Made by a program: the position numbers and the translations under genes | In this document: in pieces, positions 1-11,509 of the stretch | Numbering within the stretch: the first letter of the stretch is position 1 | Layout: each line of letters opens with the position of its first letter | Source of the DNA: Adineta ricciae | Lineage: Eukaryota; Rotifera; Eurotatoria; Adinetida; Adinetidae | Direction of reading: 5' to 3' | DNA length: 64,000 nucleotides | Assembly (NCBI GenBank): GCA_905250025.1 | Contig: CAJNOJ010000158.1 | Location: 62,001-126,000 of the forward strand | The notes under the pieces: model-generated | Told to the model about the DNA's origin: nothing | What the model saw: the letters and a program-made list of their open reading frames with translations, nothing else | Database searches by the model: none

Positions 1-3000
1 CGTTCTGAATGGTCACACTAGGACAAAAGATTTTAAAAAGCTCCTGAATCATTTCGTTGGTACTTACTTGAAAAGAGCAATGAGAACATTTAAAAGCAAT
101 ATATTGGCAATAGCCACAAATATAATCGCCAGAATAAAAGCAATATTCGAATACGAATCAGTTCCACCTTTTACACAATGAAAACCTCGAATACAAATGA
201 GAAAAGACAATGCTACAACGAACCGATTGGATCGACTTGGCCAAAGACTTTCCAAACACCATACTGTGCAATATCTCGAAGTAATTGCCATGTCCATGTA
301 TTCTGTTTGTCGACAGAAATTGTAATATTTAGTAGTTTTCCATCGTCATTGTAGATCCAGTTAATCTGACCCGCAGAAGACAGCAACGACCATGATGTGA
401 TGGAAAAACCGCACAGGAATACAAGAATGAAACAGAGAAAGAACGAAAGATCGCGCATCTATTTAGGGAAAAAATACAAACGAGAAAAGAAAATTGTCAA
501 ACGAACCGTGTTGAAAATCATTAATAATTTCGGTCCAAGACGTTCGAATGCCGAAAATAGATAAAGAGTTCGAACAAACCAAAGAATTAAATCCAAACAC
601 AAAAATATCCTAATACACAAAACGAACAAATCGATTCCTACTCAATATTTACCCTACTTCGATATCATAAAGAATGTTTCATGTAAGATGAATCGCGTTA
701 CAAATGCGATTAAGTACAAAATAATTGCCGACACATCGATTAAATTCCATACACTCGAGATATATTCATAGAAATTCGAATGACTAAACTGAAAACCAAA
801 CATACGAGATTACCCTTCGAAAGGCAATCGTTTATCTTACTTGATAAACTTCTTCTCCGATTAAACTCCAGGTGCAAATATGTAGAGCGATTTCAGTTAT
901 CGGTATCGGTAAAATTTTCATATAAAGATCCTTATTCGAATGCATATTCAATGGTAAATAATCGATGAGAAGAACATAGCTGAATAGGCCAAGAAAAAGA
1001 GCAAAGAATATCTTTGGAAGAAAAAGTGAATCAGCGAGGAGGAAATGAAGAAGAGCACTGATAACATACGACATTGTAGAAAAAACGAACAATCGGCGCT
1101 TGATAGAAATAGACGATTCTTTTCGACCATCGAATTGGATTTCGTGTATTAATTTGATCAAATCTGAAATGGAAGTTCAATGGAGGATTCGTAACTTCAA
1201 AAAATCGATCTACTTAGGTAATGCCGGCATCATTTCGTATATCTGAGGTTTGAGTTCATTCCGAATCTGTTGACGTTTTCTTACATATGGTAAAAACACC
1301 GAAAATAACGGAAGCAATGGAAGAAAGAATGTGCAAAGTAAAATCTAAACGAAAAAGATTCGTTTCCGATAACGAAAGACGCTACAAAACAAATAACCCT
1401 CATGTTGATGGCTCTGCGTTTGTAATTGATATGTCCATACCTAAAATTGAAGATGTGATTGGAGATGAAGCAATTTCGAATGAATACCATGTCTCATCGA
1501 GGTATTTTTGAACGCATTCCGATGCAAGAAATGTTTGACAACTAGCTTCTTCAGCTAGTTGAAGAGGCTTAACGTTATCGAAAGCCGCAGCTGGTTGATT
1601 CAACAGATCAACAGCGAAATCTTCGTCAGTGTGAAAGCATTGATCAATAATCGCAGTTGCATATTTATCGAATTCACTACAAATCCTCAGCCCTTTCCAT
1701 CGATCCTGTGATCAAATTTAACTCACGTGGCGTTATCTCTATAGCGTTGTTTCTTTGCCGTATGAAGTGGCATCGTCAATGCATATCGATAAATTGTAGC
1801 AGCGAGCAACGGACTTGTTGCTGGATTCTACAAGGCATATGTCAAAGATTGAAATATTGAGAAATATCGTACCCAAGTTTTCGAACAGAGATACTTTGCG
1901 AGTTCGAATCGATCGACGAAAATGGCCCAGAGAAAAAACTCTCGTGTAGCATTTTGTCCCAATGGTTGATTTTTATTCGATGAGATTCGATAAAGCTATA
2001 AGCACTAGATTGAAAACAGATTTCCAGTAGCAAAAAGAACACACTTACTTCAGTTGCCTGAGGAAAGTAACATGCATAGTATTCTTCTCTTGTGGGAATA
2101 TCTCCTTTAATTTTGTCATCAATCGGCAACCCGGAATCAACCTATAGATGCAAAGTGATACGAAAAAACGGTGCCGATCGAAAGACATACTTCAGCTGAT
2201 GCATATAATTCTTCGAGATGCTGTACAGTTAATTTTCGTAGTGATGTGCCATAATTCATTAGTAATATAACAAAATCAACATAGTTTCGATGGAGAGCTT
2301 CGATGAGTACTTCGTAAAGATCATTTTCCTTCGAGAACAATTAATATGAATATCGATAAAACAACTTCGAAAGCCTTACTGTCCATCGGGATATCGTTGC
2401 GTCAGTAAGAATATGTTTTTTCGCATAGTCAAACTTTTGCCATGCCTGTATAAAAAGATTCGATATTCTCTCATTGATATTTCAATCAATCTTACCATCG
2501 CTAATTTCATTTGTTCATCCAAATTATCTCCTGAAAATTTCGCACCTACGACAAGCATTCCGGTCAAGATTCATTCTTCGAAACCAAATTACAACAAACC
2601 ATTGAAAACTGCTTCGAGAATCGCATCTTCCAGCTGTCCATGATGTCGCGGATTTTCGAATTCGAATATCACAACGAGTTGCTTTTGTTGGTATAATACT
2701 TGGCAAAGATCCTCTTTGATCTCATCAACCCAAGAGTTCTCCTCGGATCGTGCTGCTTCTAATCTAAACAAAGAGACAAGTGCAGAACGATCCCAGCACA
2801 TCGGAGACTTTACATTGCATTTAATTCAGATTTTTGTTTGTTGCCAGTTTCTTTCTCGGAAAAAAATAAATGTAAATTTGCGACAAGGTCTGCCGCTCGA
2901 CCCGTTCCCTACCAGAATTAAAAAAAAGAATGATCAGAAATGCAAATATGACTTGTCAATCCTACTTTGACAACAACTAGCGGTGTATTTGATTTCAATG

Positions 3001-4102
3001 CTTGACAAATCGTACGAACTGAATACGGACCACCTTCAACTAGTATCATAACAATAGGAACCAAGGTCTTTCCTGCAATATCGGTCGTATTGATTTCACG
3101 GGAATATTTTTCGATTCGGGCACGCTGTAAAAGTGCTGTATCATTGATGGATGATTTGCCTTCAAATAGTAGAAAATGAGTATGATTAGGTTCTAGATCG
3201 CATCGTTTGTCTTCCGGTTGTTTAACTGCATATGTACGAATATAGCTTTCATCTACTGCATCCTATCAAAATCATCGGTCAATTCAAATCTTTTCATCTT
3301 TCATCTTACCAGTACCGTTGATTCAATTTGCAAACGACTATGCTGACGAAATTTCGCTGGTTGATCCAGCAGACTTGTATTTGTATTTACAGATGAATCG
3401 ACCACTGGTCGTACTAGTTGGTCGTTTCCAGCTGTATATTTCCAAGTGCCGATCCCGATACATGGTACATCGAGACCGTTTCTCCGATTTTTATATCGAT
3501 AGTTATTGAGAGCTTCTCCGACTCCTTTAACAACACCTGCATTGGTACCAGCGGTGATTATCCATGCATCTAAAAACAACAGTATCGCGAGATTTTTTGA
3601 GGAAATATTTCAAGTGAATTACCTGTTGTAGCAGCTGCGGCGACTAAACCACGTTGAAATGTTTTTCGAAGATGAGCAGGCATGTGACATCGTTTTCCTC
3701 CACCTGTCACTGATATAATTAAATTTGGTGTTGGTAATTGCCAAGCATCTTTCATGAATTGAACCACGGTTGTCGCATCGGTTTGAAGAGCTAATCGAAT
3801 GTATTGAGACAAACGTGTCGTTGAATCAATATCAGATCTTCCGAATTTTATATATCCAAATTGATTTGTCACATCACTGTCGAAGAACAATGAACTAATT
3901 TCATTATTTTTCTCATGTAAATTGTTTTCTTACGAGCTATTATCAGATTGATGAATATTCAATTGACGAATTACCTAGATTAAAACAAATAGATTTTTGA
4001 ATAATATTATTGATTCTATACCTCTTGTATACGAGCCATTTTCTCATAAACGTCTGTCGCCATTGCGATTGATTCTTCGGTAAAATACTTGTCGTGGCTC
4101 AT
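1..4102 (-). CDS. TRPM-family cation channel (3' end beyond window)
   Basis: Multi-exon gene read on the minus strand and cut by the window start. The first coding exon is 4102-4022 (27 codons, MSHDKYFTEESIAMATDVYE...) and exon 2 is 3974-3934. Exon 3 begins near 3896 and carries the N-terminal SLOG/LSDAT fold with the ISVTGGGK segment. The exon around 3570-3310 has AWIITAGTNAGVVKGVGEAL, a TRPM N-terminal signature. The exon near 3265-2968 contains LVPIVMILVEGGPYSVRTI and TPLVVVK. Between 2800 and 500 lie several short TRPM homology-region and membrane exons. Near 213-458 are a membrane segment and a pore region ending VWKVFGQVDP, and near 66-180 is the S6 segment IANILLLNVLIALF. TRPM proteins are tetrameric cation channels of the plasma membrane. 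Subfamily (TRPM2/TRPM8 side) cannot be fixed because the C-terminus is missing. Family confidence is high; individual exon borders in 500-2900 were not all resolved. Confidence 0.85.
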
Positions 4103-4717
4103 TAGTAAACATTTTACTCCATTGCTGATGCAGAAGAAAAGCAACGGGCAAAAATTTGACTGAAAAGAAAAGAAAAAGAAAAGAACTGGCAGCATGCCGC
4201 ACACTGAACAGAAAAGAAAAATATCATTCTTTTACTTTGATACTATATAAAAATGTAACATCTGGCTGTTTCTTAGCCAAGTGTTGAATTGTGGTCAAAG
4301 AAAAGGAAAGGAGAGGAAAGAAAAGGAAAGTGAAAGAGATTCTTTCAGTTGTACGGCATCGACTTAACGTATAGCTGTAAAAAAGTAAAGACAACAAGGA
4401 TGTTCGGAGAAGACAAGGACGGGAATAAGAAGATCAAACAGTTCCATCAGTTCTCAATGTTAATTAAAAAAACATTTCTCTTGTTCTGTCGATGTCCTAC
4501 GTATTTTTTTGGCCTTTTGAGAACCTCTTGGCAAGACGCATATCCGTGAGCACACATTCGCAAACACAATTTCTTTTTAAATTTCTGGTGGGCTTAATCT
4601 AATGATTAGCATACGGCTCAGCCAGTCTTTACTGCTTTCGGTAAATAAAGAAGAGGTGAAAGTATGGGTGTATATTAACTGAACGCATCAAAGTCAGTTT
4701 GATCAAATTTTAAAGAA
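4103..4717. other. Intergenic, divergent promoters of TRPM and GPCR
   Basis: No gene recognised. The stretch separates the start of the minus-strand TRPM gene from the plus-strand GPCR and should hold both promoters. A purine-rich run (A/G repeats) lies at about 4300-4340. Confidence 0.5.
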
Positions 4718-5701
4718 ATGATGCAGCTATCGGTTGGAAATAGCACCATTGGATGGAGTTCTACAGTTTTATTCCAAAATCACATACTTCTAGGAATTGC
4801 GTTGCTAGGTACATTTCTTCATTCGCTGTTGTGGTTTCAGCTGTTCTTTCGTAGAATTCCACTTGATCTTAGCCTTATCTTCCCAGCCTGTTATATTTCT
4901 ACCGATATATTTATCCTATCCTCATACTTTGTTCAATATGCTATTCGTAGTACAGCAACAACACCAACATGGCGTGCTTCTTGCTATTTCGAAGCATACT
5001 TTGCATTTTATTTCAATGTTCTTGAATCGTTCTATCTAACAGTGCTGCACATGTGTCGTTATTTACAAATTGTTCGAAATAAAAACATCTATATGGATCA
5101 TCGGTATCTTGTTCTGCTCATGTATATAACAGTTCCGACGTTGGTTCTCATCAATATGATCATTCAACATGAAATTGCATGGTCTATTGTCATCGAAAAA
5201 CCAGGATCAAGTTGTTCATTGGTTTACACTTCTCTATCGATTCGTGTTTGGAATGTCGTCGTTTTCTTTTGCTTACCAATTATCCTTAGTTTTACGATGT
5301 CGATTCGAAGTTTATTCTATGTCAAACAAACGTGCTCTCAACAAATGATGATACGTCGAAATCATCATCGCCGTTTAGTCTATCGCTTTCTCATCTTCTT
5401 TACAATATGGTTCATTCTTTGGACGCCATCTGTCTTGTTGACTTTTCTTGATATTCATACTGTTGGTAATCAGATCAGATTTCTTTTCGCTGCAGCAAAT
5501 GGATTAGAAGCAAGTATTGATGGAGTTTTAGTTATCATGTTAGACACACGTTTTCAAATGGCCTGGCAAAAATCTTATGACGCCATTCTTCAACGGCTAG
5601 GTTGGCAGAAAACAAACAAAGTAAAACCGGCGATTCAAGCAACACCTATTATGCACGATAACACCCGCTCAACGAAGAACAATATGCCTGTCACCCATTA
5701 G
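4718..5701 (+). CDS. Seven-transmembrane receptor, rhodopsin-like, orphan
   Basis: Uninterrupted 327-codon gene; the start could be either of two adjacent Met codons (4718 or 4721). The protein shows seven hydrophobic segments, beginning around residues 25-45, 55-75, 95-115, 130-150, 180-200, 225-250 and 260-280. An NST glycosylation site lies near the N-terminus. CRYLQIVRN stands where class A receptors carry DRY after TM3, and TM6 contains FILWTPS. There is no close match to a named ligand family. Bdelloid genomes hold many such orphan GPCRs, often intronless, so a peptide-type receptor is a reasonable inference and no more. Confidence 0.8.
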   Translation: MMQLSVGNSTIGWSSTVLFQNHILLGIALLGTFLHSLLWFQLFFRRIPLDLSLIFPACYISTDIFILSSYFVQYAIRSTATTPTWRASCYFEAYFAFYFNVLESFYLTVLHMCRYLQIVRNKNIYMDHRYLVLLMYITVPTLVLINMIIQHEIAWSIVIEKPGSSCSLVYTSLSIRVWNVVVFFCLPIILSFTMSIRSLFYVKQTCSQQMMIRRNHHRRLVYRFLIFFTIWFILWTPSVLLTFLDIHTVGNQIRFLFAAANGLEASIDGVLVIMLDTRFQMAWQKSYDAILQRLGWQKTNKVKPAIQATPIMHDNTRSTKNNMPVTH

Positions 5702-8062
5702 TCTATATCAGAAGAACAACTATGACCTATTGACCGAAATAAATGTAGAGGAAAGTCGTTTGTTTTAGGGCAACATTAGTTTTAACAAAAATATGTCAAA
5801 GGTAGTAAAATTGCGTTCTTTTCAACAATATTGACATGACTTAATTTAATTTTTTCAATTAAATACAGTTGGATGCTAGACCCAGCACGACGGTGTTCTC
5901 GAACAAATTAATTTTATCGTGAAACATGAAGAAATACTTTTGTTCTAATTCAATATAAGTCACTTCCAATTAGCAGAGAAGCCTTTGTCTTCGTCAAACA
6001 TTTCCCATAATCAATACAATAAAATTCTTCTGCAAAGATGAGAACAAATACGATGGAAAAGCATGTGTTTCTCTATGTGACCATCTGACGTTTGTGAATG
6101 TCATCAGAGGAAATCAAATAATATTCGATGCAAGCAAAGCCAATGAAAGAAGCAGTGACGTAGCCGTAGTCATAAGTTGTGAACACTCGACATTTGCAAA
6201 GAATTCATGCATATTGTGAGACATCGGATTCAATCCATTGAGAAGATCAGAAATGAGCTTTAGCGTATCGAAAATAGTCGACACTAATCAGAGAATGGCA
6301 TAACAGTTATTCCAAAGAGAAGCGAAGGAATTGGAGCGTAACGATTCAATCTTCGGCTGAGTGATACTGTCGGCATATTTAACTATACGATCTGATTTGT
6401 GAGTGACATTAGAGTAACATGAAAAGGAAAATAGGAGGTGAGATTAAAATACCAATTACCATGAGGCGAAATGGAAGAATACTTTTTTGGTCGATTAACA
6501 AAGCAACCCGTGATATTTGAAAGTTCTTATCAATCTTACTTGAGAGTTAACGTGAGTACAAGAAAGAGAGAAATTAAATGGGCACTGATTTTGAATGGTT
6601 TCATGTGGCTCAGGAAAGAATGACCCTCAATTTCTTTCTTTCTTTCTTTCTATCAATAGTAGTTTTACACTGGAAATTTTGATCAATATAATTCAGCACT
6701 GTTCACAGAATAAGGATTCTCTCCATACCAGTCGCTAATACTTTTCTATTCGGCAACATCGATCCCGTATGTTGACAACGTGCAACACCCATCATCCATT
6801 CTACACAAAATAGAAAAAAGACGTAACTTCTTGCTCTTCGAAAACTTTTACATAGAGATTGAAAAGTGAGTTTCGTTGATTTCAATGACTATGAATAAAA
6901 ATCAGATTTGATTTGCTACAACTCATAACTTCTAGAATGGATAATTAAATCAAACTTTTTCGATTAGATGATTATGTTTGATTGGTAGGAAGTGGTTTTC
7001 ATAGATATGAACATAGTTTATACGATTGTATTCGATCATTTCCACAATCTGCAACGAATAAAGTCAGATTAGTTTCATCACGAAAAGTTCCTCGAGAAGT
7101 GTGAATCGTAGTGGATGTCATAATCCAGCAGTTCATATTCCTGCAATCAGTTGATGTTGACTAGATGATGAACAATAAAGAATTTGAGCTTTGCTTGTAA
7201 AAATGTCCAAACATTGTTGACAGATATTCATTCGTGGAATCGAATCAAGATTTGTTCAATTTGCTTTTATACTTTCATTTGGCGAATAAAATGTATCAAC
7301 AGAAATCTCATCGTTTGTTGTCACAATAAACTTAATGAACTCGATAGATTAACAGAAATGTGTTTGATTAAAGTCGAGAGAGTCTATCTGATACTCGTGT
7401 CAGAATGAATGAAATGATGAAGAAACGAAATTGATTATTACACCACATCAAAAGTGATCAGCTTTGATGTTAAACTCTTGTTTGCTCATTTGAAAAACAT
7501 GGTTATGTAGGAACTTGAACAACAAAGATTGAATTTAGAATTTTTATCGAAGACCGTTTTGAAAATAAGTAAATAAAAGTTTCTTGTTTGCAAAAAATGC
7601 TCAATAAATACAGGAAAATGGTTGACGACAATGCCTGAGTTCCTTGCAACATTTCTTTGACACATTTACAAACAAAATGGATTTTATAAAGAAAATTCTC
7701 AAACATTATTAATACCAATTTATGTGTGAAACATATCACCCAGATCGTGATTTATCGGTTAATCAGTAGAGAAAACGTTATTAATGAGCAAGGCGAACAA
7801 CACAACTCTTCAGATAACATCATCCATGTATTTGCGTGCGATAGAGAGTCTTTCAATTAACTTTCGCAATTGTCATGAAACGAACGTTATTCATCGTGAC
7901 AGTAAATATCTTTGCATTTATGATACTAAACGACACTTTTACACAGGAAAAGAACAAAGAAAAAACACCATGTGGGTTGTGCTTGTGCAAAGAAACGCTG
8001 TCATTTAGTAGAAGAAATCAGATTTCAGTCGACTGTTTTTTTGAATTCAATTTAGTTGAAAC
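5702..8062. other. Gene-poor stretch
   Basis: About 2.3 kb with only short, composition-driven reading frames and no domain I recognise. It holds a CTTT microsatellite at 6631-6651. The last few hundred bases should contain the promoter of the first C2 gene. Confidence 0.5.
6631..6651. repeat. (CTTT)n microsatellite
   Basis: About five consecutive TTTC units in otherwise non-coding DNA. Confidence 0.8.
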
Positions 8063-8647
8063 ATGAGTTCTTCTCATCGCCTTAAAGGTCTTTTATCGAT
8101 TACAGTTTTAAAAGCAAATAATCTTATCAAAGGCGACTGGCTTGGTGAAAACGACTGTTATGCTGTTCTCTCTCTCGAACCACTGCCGACTGAATCCAAA
8201 GGAAGATCAAGAAACAAAGATCGACAAAGCGAAGTATCTCAACTAACGCAGATTCATGATGGATCGAATCCAATCTTCAACGAAAAACTCGTCTTTCCCG
8301 TTGCGGATAAACTGGACACATTGTATATTCAATTATGGGACTCCGATCCTGGTAAAGACGATCTTTTAGGACAAGGAACATTGAGTTTACTCGACGATGA
8401 CCAGGGAGGTCAATTCGACACCAATGTGAAGAAAGAATGGCTTTACGTTACAACAGTTTCATTGACGACGGAGAAAGGAAAGGCCGGTGGAACTGTTGAT
8501 CTCGTCCTTCATTACATTCCCGAAACAGTCGCTGCTTACATGGGAAGAAAATTCGATTCTGCTCAAGCCGATTTGAAGAAGAAATTAACGCAGAAAATTG
8601 TTTCGAAAGTGACAGACGCAGCATCTGATAAAATATTTGGTGATTAA
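8063..8647 (+). CDS. Small single-C2-domain protein (tandem copy 1)
   Basis: Intronless, 194 residues. Residues about 8-130 form one C2 beta-sandwich: LLSITVLKANNLIKGDWLGE, then DCYAVLSLEP, then the Ca-loop-3 type stretch LYIQLWDSDPGKDDLLGQG. Acidic residues in both loops suggest calcium-dependent phospholipid binding. The C-terminal 40 residues (KFDSAQADLKKKLTQKIVSK) are an amphipathic charged helix. There is no signal peptide or membrane span, so it is probably cytosolic and peripheral to membranes. It is followed 215 bp downstream by a close paralogue in the same orientation. Biological role unknown. Confidence 0.85.
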   Translation: MSSSHRLKGLLSITVLKANNLIKGDWLGENDCYAVLSLEPLPTESKGRSRNKDRQSEVSQLTQIHDGSNPIFNEKLVFPVADKLDTLYIQLWDSDPGKDDLLGQGTLSLLDDDQGGQFDTNVKKEWLYVTTVSLTTEKGKAGGTVDLVLHYIPETVAAYMGRKFDSAQADLKKKLTQKIVSKVTDAASDKIFGD

Positions 8648-8862
8648 CATTTCGAAAGGATACATAGAACAATCACTTTTTTTGTGTTTTATATTTCACC
8701 CACATGAAAATCTGAATCATTAAATATATTTGTTAAAGAACAAAACACGTGCGCATGCTTCGAGTGCTCATATTATTCACCTATGCAAAGAAAACCGATC
8801 ATTTATATCTTGAAAACAAATCTCACTCGATTACTCTTTCACGTTGAGAAAGTGATAACGAC

Positions 8863-9459
8863 ATGAGTTCTGAACGACTTAAAGGTCTCCTATCAATTAC
8901 AGTTTTGAAAGCAAGTAATCTCATCAAAGGCGATTGGCTTGGTGAAAACGACTGTTATGCTGTTGTCTCTCTCGAACCACTCTCATTCGAATCGAAGGAA
9001 AAATCCAGAAATAAAGATCATCAAACGGAAACTCATCAACTGACCCAAATTCATGATGGATCGAACCCAATCTTCAATGAAAAACTCATTTTTCCCGTTG
9101 CGGATAAACTGGACACATTATATATTCAATTATGGGATTCCGATCCGGATAAAGACGACCTGTTGGGACAGGGATCATTAAGTTTACTTGATGATGAACA
9201 AGGCGGTCAATTTGATACAAATACCAATAAGCAATGGCTTCATACAAGTAGTATTTCATTGACGACGGAGAAAGGAAAGGCCGGTGGATCTGTTGATCTT
9301 GTCCTTCATTACATTCCTGAAACCATCGCTGCTTACATGGAAAAGAAATTCGATGCTGCTCAAGCAGAAATGAAGAAAAAACTAACGCAAAAAATTGTGT
9401 CGAAAGTGACGGACGCTGCATCGGATAAAATGTTTGGTTACATGGGAATTGGAGAATAG
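8863..9459 (+). CDS. Small single-C2-domain protein (tandem copy 2)
   Basis: Intronless, 198 residues, clearly a tandem duplicate of the preceding gene: same C2 layout, same DSDPDKDDLLGQG loop, same charged C-terminal helix. It differs at the tail, where it ends MFGYMGIGE. The linker between the first beta strands (PLSFESKEKSRNKDHQTE) differs from the neighbour, so the two have diverged while both frames stayed open. That suggests both are functional. Confidence 0.85.
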   Translation: MSSERLKGLLSITVLKASNLIKGDWLGENDCYAVVSLEPLSFESKEKSRNKDHQTETHQLTQIHDGSNPIFNEKLIFPVADKLDTLYIQLWDSDPDKDDLLGQGSLSLLDDEQGGQFDTNTNKQWLHTSSISLTTEKGKAGGSVDLVLHYIPETIAAYMEKKFDAAQAEMKKKLTQKIVSKVTDAASDKMFGYMGIGE

Positions 9460-9785
9460 AAACTAAGAAAATAACTTGATTGACTTCTCCTTTTCTTTAG
9501 TTGAAATAAAATTGATGTTCGAAGGAATACTTGTAATATCATGCGGTTTTGATTATGTGTGAAGGTGAAAAATAAGAGTTCAGATTTTTGTTTTTTTCGA
9601 TAATTTCAATATTCATTGTTTACTCAGATAGAAAATAATTAATAAGAAAGACATTCTCTTGATAGAATAACAATGAGAGAAACCTATTGGGTCACTTTCT
9701 CTTTACATTTTTGTCCTCGATAATTCAGCCTAAAAACAGAAATGCTAATATAAAATGAAAGTATTCTTCATCTCGAAACAGAATC

Positions 9786-11454
9786 ATGATAAGCACCAAT
9801 CTCCTATCCCACACCCAATCATCTCATCCATGGCGAGCAAATCCAAATCAAATTCGACGAATTTCTGAATATCCTACAGTCCACCAATACAATTATGAAC
9901 GTCCTCCACTGCCTAAAAGATATCCTCAATGCATTTCACATCGTCGATCATCACCATGGACTCCGAGAGTGGATTATTTGCAAAATTCATCGGTAACTCA
10001 TGTTATAATTCGGAATTTATAAGTATATCTGTCTGTTATCGATTCTTTAGTTGACACAATTTGCTTCATCAACATCGCGAGATAGCTTCGGTTCCTTTTT
10101 CAAACCTAAACATGCTTCAAACAACGAAAATAAGCAACGAGAAAAATTCAATCTGCGTCGTGCTATTCTACTCTTATCCTGTTGTCTCGGAGTTCTTCTT
10201 CTTCTCGGGTTATTACTTGCTTTACTCCTTGGACTTCTTCAAAGTATGTATTTCAACTAAATTTCTCATCTATAAATTCTCCATACGAGATAATTTACAT
10301 ATAGAGAATCAACCTTCGACAACAACCGTTACAACACACAGTAAATTACATACTGGACGATGACATGACTGTTTGTTGTTGTTGTTTTTCTTTAATTAGC
10401 AATAACAACAACAGTAACAACTTCTTCTACTACCTCATCACTAGCAACAACGAGTGAGAATTAACGCTTTGTTCCTTCTAGTTTATGATTCTTTTCAAAT
10501 AGCTACAACGGACACAAGCACCACGACGGAAACGAGTAGGGAAAATAAGCTGAAAATGTTCGAAAGTGCTCTTTTTCTTTAATTTCAGCTACAGTAACGA
10601 CAAGTGAGCGATTCTTTTATTCTACTCGTTCTCAATTTCATCAGCCATTCAATAAATAAAGGTACAACAACTTCTACACAGAGTACAACAAGCAGTAAGT
10701 TCTATTCTATCTTATTAATATTCTTATTCAATAATCGAACACCTGTTCGTCTTCAGCGACAAGCACTTCAAGTGAGTTCGCCTTTCGATTGAATAATTTA
10801 TCTCAATATAGTAATTCGTCAAGGTACAACAACTGCAACCACATCTTCGACAACAGGTAAATCCTATCGACTTCTCTGTACTTATAATTATCATTTTGTT
10901 TCTTTTAAGTTACAACAACGACTGGTGAGTGATCATCCTTGTTTCCTTGCAAACAGATTATTGAATCGAGTTTTACTTGATAAATATCAGCATTCAATTG
11001 TGCTTCAACAATCACTTCGACTTTGGGCTCGTATTCAAAAACTGATTGTCCAGATGGCCGTTGGCATACATTTTCCAAAAGTTTTGCTTCATCATACACC
11101 GGCCTACGCACACTCGTTTTTGCCTTCACCAATATTAAACATGCAGTTATGTATCTAACGAATATCAAAGTGTACGATGCTAGTAATACTCAACTGATAA
11201 GCAATGGAGATTTTTCTTCCTCGTCTGGTGTTCTACCAACAAATTGGCTCAAATGTTCAGACAATGGACAAGTAGATTCGACATGCACTCGTAACACATC
11301 CATTTCATGTTATACGATTTCGGCAGCTGGTGGGACGATATCACAATCATTTGCAGTTGTATCCGGTGCGAATTATACGATTAGTTTTGATCTTTATCAT
11401 GATGCTCCAAGTGGTAATAGTGATCAAATCAATTTAGATATTTCTGCTGTCTGA
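9786..11454 (+). CDS. Single-pass membrane protein with micro-exon Thr-rich stalk and C-terminal sugar-binding-like domain
   Basis: I reconstruct eleven exons: 9786-9992, 10051-10243, 10305-10340, 10400-10453, 10503-10535, 10589-10603, 10662-10694, 10757-10771, 10824-10856, 10910-10924 and 10991-11454. Total 1098 nt, 365 residues, frame consistent throughout. The N-terminal ~115 residues are polar and basic (cytoplasmic). A strongly hydrophobic Leu-rich helix (LLLSCCLGVLLLLGLLLALL) follows. Exons 3-10 encode a Thr/Ser-rich, mucin-like stalk. The last exon encodes ~155 residues with CSDNGQVDSTCTRNTSISC and a NGDF...NW...ISQSFAV...YTISFDLY pattern resembling DUF642/galactose-binding jelly-roll domains. 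Exons 3-10 are 36, 54, 33, 15, 33, 15, 33 and 15 nt, all multiples of three and all phase 1, so any of them can be skipped. Function unknown; a cell-surface or glycocalyx protein is inferred. Confidence 0.8.
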
Positions 11455-11509
11455 ATCAGATTTTATTTGAATAGAAAGCAAAAAAAAACGACCAATCTTT
11501 TCAGTATCC

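Noticed and set aside
1287-1511. Plus-strand frame rich in Lys/Arg
   Set aside because: Overlaps TRPM exons on the other strand and shows no domain; likely chance.
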